A stretch of DNA of 64,000 nt from Conchocele bisecta (taxonomy: Eukaryota; Mollusca; Bivalvia; Lucinida; Thyasiridae): NCBI GenBank assembly GCA_029237695.1, contig CM055274.1, forward strand, positions 73,170,140 through 73,234,139. Direction: 5' to 3'. Positions within the stretch are counted from its first letter, which is position 1. Each line of letters begins with the position of its first letter. The notes beneath the pieces were generated by a model. That model had not been told where the DNA came from. It saw nothing but the letters and a program-made list of their open reading frames with translations, and ran no database searches. Shown piece by piece: positions 11,564 through 21,891 of this stretch. The position numbers were made by a program, and so were the translations under genes.

Positions 11564-14500
11564 GTATCGTCAACTTGTTAAATAACTACATGTATTAAGT
11601 CATCACTCATGTGTAAGATCCTATCTTTAATTGATAACACCTGTGACAGGTGTTATCAATTAAAGATAGGATCTTACACATGAGTGATGATTTAATACAT
11701 GTATTTATTTAACAAGTTGACTGATTTCATAAGAAACAAGGCTATGAAATCAGTCAGCAAGTTTAATAAATATCATATTAAATAAACACAAATGTTACAT
11801 TCTATTTATTGCATAAGCACAACATCATGCATTGAAGTTGTACTGATAACCTAACATCTTTTCTGATATGGTGTTGTTTATATATGTACTAAACTTGAGT
11901 TTAAAGGTACATGCCCACTCAGTAGGCACAACATGTTCTTTATATCAGAGATATCATCTGCCGGAGACATTTTCTGGCAAAATAAACATTCATTCACCAT
12001 TATCCCACATATTGATTGGCATTATTATACATTTTATATCAGACGTACATTTGCCCACTGATATCAGGGGCAATAATCATGTTTCCTTAAAATATTAATA
12101 TTTATTCTCTGTATTTATTTTTTGATGTGCAATGATCATACTTTGTAATCTGTCGAAACAATTATTTTTTCAGGTGACGCATTTAATTAGTATAAATAAT
12201 TAAAAAATATCATAACTCATTTGCATATGAAAATAGCCTGATACCACTATCACTATCAGTAAAATGCATATTACTAAATGATTATCTCTGTATATCGGGC
12301 ACTCGTAATTTTTAGGACTGCTGGAATAGTGACACAATTATACACTTATTTAATTCCTACAAAGAGCATTTTGTAATTGCTGAGTGGGCATGTACCTTTA
12401 ATACACAATTTTATAACACTGACAGCCCATTTTTATATGTTATCTCCCCTGAGATAGCATATTATGTCTATTTCTATGGGGGCAGCCATATTGTCGTGCT
12501 ACGCAAACGGCGAGTACGACCAAGAAAATAGTGCCCTGTGCCAACTTATCCTATGGCATTTCGGTCTGTCTTGCTTTGTATCTAAAACTCTACAAATACT
12601 ATTCTCTATTGTTTTCACAGTTTTGGGCTCAGGTTATCAATAAAATATTCTGGAAAATACGAATCAAGACATTTTGTGTGTATGAACATGATGAATACAG
12701 CAGCTATTATATTTACTTCTCACAGTTAGGTAGCAGTGACTAGTTAGCCGCCAGTTTTGTAAACAAAATTATGGGAGTTTCAAACAGTAATTTATTCTAG
12801 AGAAAACGTATGGATGGGAATGGGTTTGCACCATCACAATACATTTGCCTCTGGATGATGATTGAGAAATAATGCAACTTTCAGTCTCCAGTTCTGCAAG
12901 TGATCAGTTTGTGTGGATATATAACATATTTCAGTACTTTGATATACACATCTATGCAGTTTAATCCACAGCTTGGTGATCGGATGGTATAGTTTATGGT
13001 TTTAGATATGTAGAAGACATTAACAGTTGTAGTGAAAGTGTCTACATAGTTGCAAATCATTGTGTCGTTGCAGAGCTCCAGATAAGGTGTGTATTGGCAT
13101 ATTTTACTCAAACTCAGTAGTGAAAATACAGTACGGTAATCAATTTGAAAATTTACTTAGTTGAACTGCAAAAAGCAATCAGTATTTGCTGTTTGCAGCT
13201 CAAATAAGTGAATTTTTAAATTTGTTTATTTTTTATCATTTGTTCCCTATTTAATAAGGAAGAAAATCAATAATACATTTGTAAAAGTAAAATATGCAGG
13301 GAATTTGAAATCTTGGGGTATAATACTCTTTAGATACACAATTTATCGGGAGCTCTGTCAATGGACCATTTCATTCCATTCTAATTGCAAATATCTAATA
13401 CATTTTCTGTCCACTGGCAGCCCACAGAGGCTCCAACACCCCTGCAGCACTACTCGGCCTTCGAGACAGTTCCACCATTCCTGCCAACACCCATCACCCA
13501 CTGTATCCGGTGTACCCGGTGGCCCGGTGTTGGACTCCACAGACAAGGAAATAGTGGGGCGACTGTACCAGGGCATAGTGAACAAGGAACGAGGTATTCT
13601 GGCCCGCGCCATCACGCTGGTCGAGTCCACCCATCCTAAGAAGAGACGACAGGCGCAGGCTCTGCTTAGCTGGATCCTCCAGTATAATAAACAACACGAT
13701 GCTCACACACTTCACGCAGCTACAGCATTCAGGATAGGTAACAATTTAAACCCATTGAGGTCTATGGATACAATAATTTTTATGAAAAAAATCTGATTAT
13801 TTTCTAAATTTTTCCATAAAATTTTGGTTGTTACCACTTATTTGAACCGTCTCTTCCAGACATTTCATATGAGTGGTAACAACATATACTTTCGAACAGA
13901 ACTAGAAAAAATAGAAACAAACAAGTGCCATGTATTCCATGCATTTTTCGGCCGTTTTCAATAAAAAATTATGTCTAAACGTACTGTGACAGTGTCAATA
14001 TTTTTGCTCCAAAATGCGCCAGAATGCAGGAAATGCGATGTAGATTTCCAAAATTTTCCGGGGGGAATGCCACTGGACACCGCTAGCGCTGGTCGACTAT
14101 TTTGCAATACTTGACTATATTATCGAATGAGCATAGCTCGTTCGATAATATAGTCAAGTATTGCAAAATAGTTACGCCCCCCCTAACCCGAAATCCTGGA
14201 TCCACGCCTGGGTACACTACCCTCTCATAGTTTTCCATAGGGTCTGAATTTTAAGGATTAAAGTGGCTGATAAAGATTAAATTTCCTATGTACATGTATT
14301 TCCTGGCCTTGCCTAATAAACATGATATGAAAAGACTGCCTTGCAATCCTATTAATCAGTTAACATTTTCTACAAAATGAGAAGCTATGTTACACTAGAC
14401 TGTAGCCTATTTCACCAACATTGCAAAGTATACTTTTCTAACAAAGTATACTTTGAGGGAGAAATTTTCAATTTTAGGATAATTTTTATAATACTGAATT

Positions 14501-17500
14501 TATTACATTATCACAGCCATTTTGGCTGTGATAATGTAATACATTCAGTATAATAATTCTGCATACCGGTACTTTTAATCATCAAATAAGTGCAGTGGTT
14601 AGTTCTATATAAAATAATGCATTTTGAGAAAAATAAATGATTACTCCCTCAAAGTATACTTTGCTAGATAAGTATGCTTTGCAGTTTTGATGAAATCGGC
14701 TACTGGTGTTTTCTATATCATGGACAGACCCCTATTGTCTCCCCACAGGTCTGTCCGGGCCCCCAGGAGCTGGCAAAAGCACGTTTATCGAGGTATTTGG
14801 CAAGTTTCTCACATCCCGGGGTCACAAGGTCGCGGTGTTGGCCGTCGATCCATCGTCTTCTCAGACCGGAGGTGATGTTTGTTTCTTGTATTTAATCGCA
14901 CGAAGTCGGTTTGGTGATATGATGGTGTAATGTATTGTATAAATACCAAGTCAATAGACTATGAAAGACGTTTTTGTTTTCTACATGTCTAAAGCAGAAT
15001 ATATTATACCATCCTATCACCAAGCCGACCGTCTGTGCATTCAAATATGTGTGACTTAGCTGTGAAAAACACTGTGCTTCTGATTATCTGTCTATTCTTC
15101 TGCACAGCTTTTTTTTATGAACATTTTCTTTTTTGAGCTTGACATTTTGGTTCAACTTCCTTATCATCTTCCTTACTTTCATTCCATACCACACCCGTGC
15201 AACCTTCATGTCCAAGGTCAAATTACTTAGAAATTTGCGTTAATTTTTTTTTAAATCTTTGCATTAATATTTTTATTTGTCAGTCCAGGTAGTGGCCGGG
15301 GGTGTACGTGAGCCCCTTCTCACTTTCTCTAGTTTGCTGCTGATATATTACAGGTTCATTACTGGGGGACAAGACACGCATGCCGGAACTGTCCTGTGAT
15401 CTCAACGCATATATCCGACCTTCACCATCGCGGGGCAGCCTGGGGGGCGTAACCAGGACAACGAATGATGCAGTAGTTCTGTGTGAGGCTGCAGGGTTTG
15501 ACATCATCCTAGTAGAAACTGTGGGTAAGGATCAGTGGTTTTCAAAATGTTTTATCAAAAGGCTCCCGGCTGAAAAATGACACCAACACCAGCCTAGTCA
15601 CAGAATAGACTGTGCATCCACAGGATCTACCCTGGTAGCCATTCAGTTTAGAGATGATATACCGTATTTAGCCGTGTATTACGCACATTTTTTATGCCCC
15701 ATTTTTAATCCAGAAGTCGCCCTGCGCGTTATAAGTAGGAACATAAATTTGAAACATTTTTTCCAACTGATTTCTGCCAGTTTCACGCAAACAAAACAAG
15801 CCCGGAAACGGAAATGTCAATTTTTGACAGACGTTTAAATACGCATAGTGTGAAACAAGAGAAAATGAATCAATCGATATGAATGGGTGCGGTAAGTATA
15901 GATTGATGGTAAATTGGTATATTTTGGGATTTAATATAGCCAGGCTCGTAACACAAGAGGCTACGTGTATTAGAGGAAATTTACGTGTTTTCTGTATTTA
16001 CGCTGGTGTACCGATCTCATATCGGTCAAATGTTGCCTGTCGGGTATTGTTTGGTTGTACATTTTCAAAGTGACGTCACACATCTGCCATTCTGTGAATA
16101 ATTAATGAGGACAGATCATCTCAATCCCATAAGCGCTTGATGTAAGATTTTAGATGCTAAATCAAGCGTCGCGCACATTCAGATCGCATTCGGTAACACT
16201 CGGTAATGGTCGTTTTTCGTTGCTAGGTGCCGACTGACTGTGTTACTATTTTTGTAAAGTATTGACAAGTATTCACGCATCAATACCTTATGACATGTGC
16301 GACCAGCATAGCCCCTGATTCATCTGCGCATACACTGTATGAGGCTATGCTGGAATGTCGTGTATTCAGGTAGTACCTATGTATATTGTTAAACCTAATC
16401 AATAAACAGTGAATACACACTATCTGTACCTCCGTATATCCACGGTGGTCCACAGTGTCAATATTTGGCTGGGGGGAATTGTTTAGGGCCCATTTCTCGT
16501 GTGCAGGTCACTAGTAGGGAGTTATTATCGCCTTGGGGAAGAAGTTTACACATGGCTAGCCTGCTGTGTGTTTGCGATTACGGGTAATTATGTTCTACAG
16601 GAATGGCAAATATGGTGGAATTATATACAACAAATTTCTTTGTAAGCAGGTTCAATAAGTTTATTACATGCATCATGCATTTTTATTAAGCATATTAATG
16701 AGTAAATAACAATAAATATAACATACTTTTAGACAATATAAAGTCTAATTTATGTCATAAAGCTGACCTTTGGCGATATTTTTCTCTTCGAGAGAGCCTA
16801 ACAGCACACGTTCAGCATTGTGGATGTGAACTCGGAATGCAATTTTCTTATACGTGACGGAATTTACGCCAATTTTTTATTTTTTTTTTATTTTTTTGTT
16901 GCGCGCTATTGACGCAAACTATTTTTTTCACTGATTTTTCCCCCCAAAATATAGATGCGCGTTGTACACCAGTGCGCGCAATACACGGCTAAATACGGTA
17001 CATGTATTTCATATGTGATAACTCATTGACCGGGATAAGGGACCTTTCAGCAGTTGTGGCCAATGTAAATTGTGGCTGTGGCAGAAATGGGGGTTATGGG
17101 ATTTGTGACCAGTGTAGCTTATTCCTGTAGCCTGATAACGATCTATATTGCTTGTTAGAGGCGTGGCGGGTGTTTCATTGATGGAACAGCAGACAGTGCA
17201 GATCCTGATCAGACTGTGTGGATGCAGATGCACAGGCTGATCTGGATCTACACTGGTCGCAAAATCCATAAGCCCCATCCAGTCACAGCCACAATTCTGT
17301 TACACAACCGCATGTGTTAAACTTGCCAAGATGTCGACTTTTCTGAACATCTATTTGCAATCTCAACTCACAATCAAGAAGATTGTGATACATAGAGAAT
17401 ACCAGGCTAGTGTCTTTTGATATCAAGTTTATCAGGCAAGGCTAGGAAACGCGTAGGAATTCCGAGGCTTGCCAAGGAATTCCTACCGTTTCCGAGCCGA

Positions 17501-20500
17501 GCCTGATAAACTTGATATCAAAATACACTAGCCTGGTATTCTATTTATCAGGTAACGTTTTATGCTCGAAAATGACATTAGATGACGTCGTATTCTATGG
17601 ACAGAACGCAGACTTGTTATGTTGTGTCCTTACACTGACGTCATTCGGTAACGTCACGTGACGTCAACCGACCAATGGAACGTCAGTTTTCACTTTGTTG
17701 TAACCCGGATGTTGATATTGGGTGAATGCCTGATACAACAATATGTTATCAGTCGGTACGTATTCGGTCAATACAGGGCAGGTTACCTGATAAAGCTCGG
17801 GCTCAGCCAATCAGTCTGCTTGATTTCAAACAATTAACAATGGCAAATTAGCACAGGCGGTCGTGCAGCTGGTGACTCAAATAACCTATGATTATAATAA
17901 AGTTCAAGCATTTACTTGTACTTCATTCAAATGCTCAAAATCGAGCAGCTCGATTGGATGCGCTTAAACTACCAAAATGTATAATAATTTGTAATGTTTG
18001 GTTTGATTTATATGATAGCATTAGTGGACATGGCAACCATCAACCTTGCAGTAGTTCAGACTACATTTGCATTCTGTGAGCACTGTATTTCAAAAACAAA
18101 GGTGTGACTTAGTACAGGTCGAACCATTCTGCAGATAGTGGGGGAAATTCCCCCACTATCTGCAGAATGGTTCGACCTGTACTAAGTCACACCTTTGTTT
18201 AGTTGTTGCTAAAGGTACTGGGTCTCAAATATGTGCAGGTGATGAAATAACTTGTTAAGAAATCACTTATTTGTAGATATGTCTTGTATTTTTGAACCAC
18301 ACTGCCTATGAGTGACTCATTTAAAAAGATGGGCTTGGTTAAAAAGAATGTTTGTTTTACTGAAAAAATAACTACTAGTGTTGCAAGTGTGAGCTATTCT
18401 TCAACCGTTGGTTACTAATTAGGTCCCCACCGAGATTCGGCAGTGCCCTATAGGTTTTACCCTGTCGTCCATTTATTTTTTGAAAGTTTTGTAAGAGTCT
18501 GTCAAATCACCTATAGGGGCCCTAAATGCGTCGACAGACCACATTTTCGAATTTAACTTAGAGGTACATGCCCTCTCAGTAGGCACAAAATGTTCTTTAT
18601 AGGAATTAAATAAGTATAATTGTGTCACTATTCCTCCAGTTCTAAAAATTATGAGTGCCTGCTATACAGTTATAATCATTTAGTAATATTTATTTTACTG
18701 ATCTTTTCATATACAAATAAGGCATGATATTTTTTAATTATTTATGTAATTAAATGTGTTAATACCTGAAAATATATTATTGATTATAATGTCTGATCAT
18801 TGCACATCAAAAAATAAATACAGAGAATAAATAGTAAGCGAAAGTGAATGGGTTTAACGTCCCAGCAACAGCTATCAAGGTCATATAGAGATAGGACCAC
18901 AGTTTATTGTCTCATCCAACAGACCAGTGGGATACTATGAAAGTATATTTCATGCCCTAGGCGAGGTTTGAATCCACAACCTCCGGATTGGAAGTCAGGT
19001 GTTCTAACCCCTAGGCCACAGCCCATCCCAGAGAATAAATAGAGGATATTCATATTTTTGCAACATCGAGTGGTGTGGAATGTCCATATTTCACGAGTCG
19101 GCACTCGTGAAATATGGACATTTCACACCACGAGATGAACATATATGTCATATTCGTTGCAAAAATATGAATATTCTATTTATTATATACCGCTCCATGG
19201 AAATTAGCAGTTTTTTAGACTGTATACGGTAATGAATGTGTATTTGCAGCCTATTTGCAGTCCGGCACTGCAGGTGTGCGTTATGAATATAGATAGCGGA
19301 AGTAGTCGTATTTTCACCGGAAGATGTTTATTTCATCGATGAGAACATATGACTTTTATTTACATCGTATAACTATGTATTTCATGGGTAGGTATATAAT
19401 AAATAGTAATGTCTGTTAACATTTTAAGGAAACATGGTTATCGCCCCTGATATCAGTGTGGAAATTTTTGTCTCATATAAAATGTATGCCAATCAATACG
19501 TGGGGTAATGGTGAATGAATGTTTATCTTGCCAGAAAATGTCATATCTACAGAATATACAAAAATCTCTGTCTCCCTTTATTATAACCTGGCGTTTTGTG
19601 CCTACTGAGTGGGCATGTACCTTTAATTTATTTAAATTAATTCAACCAGTGTCTAGAATAGAAACCAATTACTATAGGTGGAATAATGATTCAACTGTAA
19701 CTATTACGTTCCACAAATAGTCTTTCCTGGTACGGTAACTACAGAAATTCATTTGTACCTAATTATCTCCCCTTTTTATCACAGTGTTTTGTAATATATA
19801 GTAGAATAAAACACAAGTTACTTAGAATTTTATGAAATAAACCTGTATGTTTGATTCGGATAGGTAATTTGCAGTCTATTAAGTGAATAATTACATATTG
19901 AATATCTGAAATGATCATCTGAGACACAGTACGACAGTAAACCCATTGCAATCGGTGTTGTGGCTAATTGATACATTATTTATTGCGCTGATGCACCATT
20001 CAAACGCTATTCCTGTGTATACATATCAATCTGTTACAGGTGTGGGTCAGTCAGAGTTTGTTGTGTCCGACATGGTGGACATGTTTTGTCTGTTGATTCC
20101 TCCAGCGGGTGGTGACGAACTTCAGGGTAGGTCACGAACTTCAGGGTAGGTGACGAACTTCAGGGTAGGTGACGAACTTCAGGGTAGGTGACGAACTTCA
20201 GGGTAGGTCGTCCAATTTTGGTCTCATTATTACACCTGATTGCCACATACGTTTCTTGAATTTATCTCTTTCATTGCACACATCATCCACTAAAAATGGG
20301 GTTTATTAACCCTTAGAATGCGGGAAATGTAAATTGTCGTCTGCTGTTGATTTATATTTCGTCTTCTTTCTCAATGAAAACATGGTTTGGCAACACTTTA
20401 GAATCATTTCCATGTTTTGATGAGAAAAATGGAAAATAAAACATAAACAGCAGACGACAAATTTTAATTCAGCATTAAGTTTACAATGTCAAGTTTTTGA

Positions 20501-21836
20501 CCAGTGTGGTTCCTGATCAATTAGTAACATATTTTCTATTTATTGTAAACTTTTCAGGTAATAGGAATGGTTCTACAAGCACAATATCCAGCAATATCCG
20601 ATAGACAATAAAAACAGCTGTGAATTACAATTTGATGCACCTGGGGGCCGTTTCACTAAACATCGTACGACTAAAATGTTCGTAAGTGCAAAATTATGAT
20701 AGTCTGTAAATTTCACATTAACAATGTTTTCTTGTAAACAATTACTGGATTTACATTTGAGCATAGGCTGCATATGCAGCCTATGCTCAATAAATGTAAA
20801 TCCATAAATTGAAATTTACAGACGATCTTAAATTTGCACTTACGAACATTTTAGTTGTAAGAAGTTCAGTGAAACGGGCCCCTGGAATGTTACTTCAGCT
20901 CAACTGTAAATGGTGTAGGCCCGGATCAGGTTGTGTGAAGGTGTGCATGGATCAGGGCACACACTGGTCGCAATAAGCTCATGATTGTATAGGTTTGGTT
21001 AAGTACTACAATGAGCATCATTGAGGTGGCAAATATGGTGGTAGAACAATTTCATTTGCCATTCCATCAATAGATGGACAAGCGATATATAGAGAATAGT
21101 AGGTTAGTGCCGTGAATGGGAAAACATATCGGGCGAGGCTCTGCCTCGCACATCCCGTTTCCGTGCTGCGCCAGATATTTTTCCCATTCACGGCACTAAC
21201 CTACTATGCTATTTATCCCTACAAATGGCTTTAAAATGCAAAACAATAACCCCAGTCACTGCACATATTCATACGCAGTGATTAGGTCGTGTTGACGGGA
21301 AATCAAAAATGTTTCACGGCACATACACACTGTGTTGACGGGATAAAGATTGTTATTATGCTATTTCATCGTGAGTTGCACAAAATCCCATAGCCCACTT
21401 TCTCCAATCGCAGCCACATGTTATGCCATTGTCGTAGCGCAGTTTGACAACATGTTATGATGTTGGAGGCTGAGCAAGAGTGTAGATGATATATGGAGAC
21501 ACAGTAATAGGATTGTCATATTTAGTTCTGTTTATACATGTATGTCCCTGTTAGAAGCATGACAGGCATTTCATTGGTGGAATAGTGAACAGTGCAGATC
21601 ATGATCAGATTGTATGCTCAGGCTGATCTGGATCTACATTGGTCGCAAAACCCAGAAGTCCCATTTCTCCAGTAACAGCCACATAGTAAACTCCCCACAC
21701 CAATTCTGCCATCAGACAGATCCATCTAGTCTGTCTAGACTGCTTAAATATGGATAGTATGGCAGTATAGTTGGACCAGATGATTTGTCTAATGACGGAA
21801 TTGGGGGCGGGGACGGGACGGGGACGGGGATGTGGA

Positions 21837-21891
<55 letters not shown>

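Larger units (their letters stand above)
18556..19626. mobile_element. MITE family A copy split by nested insertions
   Basis: The left half (18,556-18,836) and right half (about 19,405-19,626) have the family ends 'GGTACATGCCC' and 'GGGCATGTACCTTTAA'. Between them sit a SINE, a foldback and further unplaced DNA. 'AGAATAAATAG'-like sequence repeats at the junctions near 18,832, 19,032 and 19,403, as expected for target duplications. Confidence 0.75.

Noticed and set aside
13385..13639. Alternative reading frame for MMAA exon 2 ('[16 protein letters not shown]')
   Set aside because: It looks protein-like at first but does not lead into the conserved '[10 protein letters not shown]' frame without a frameshift. 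The chosen acceptor gives one continuous frame in phase with exon 1.
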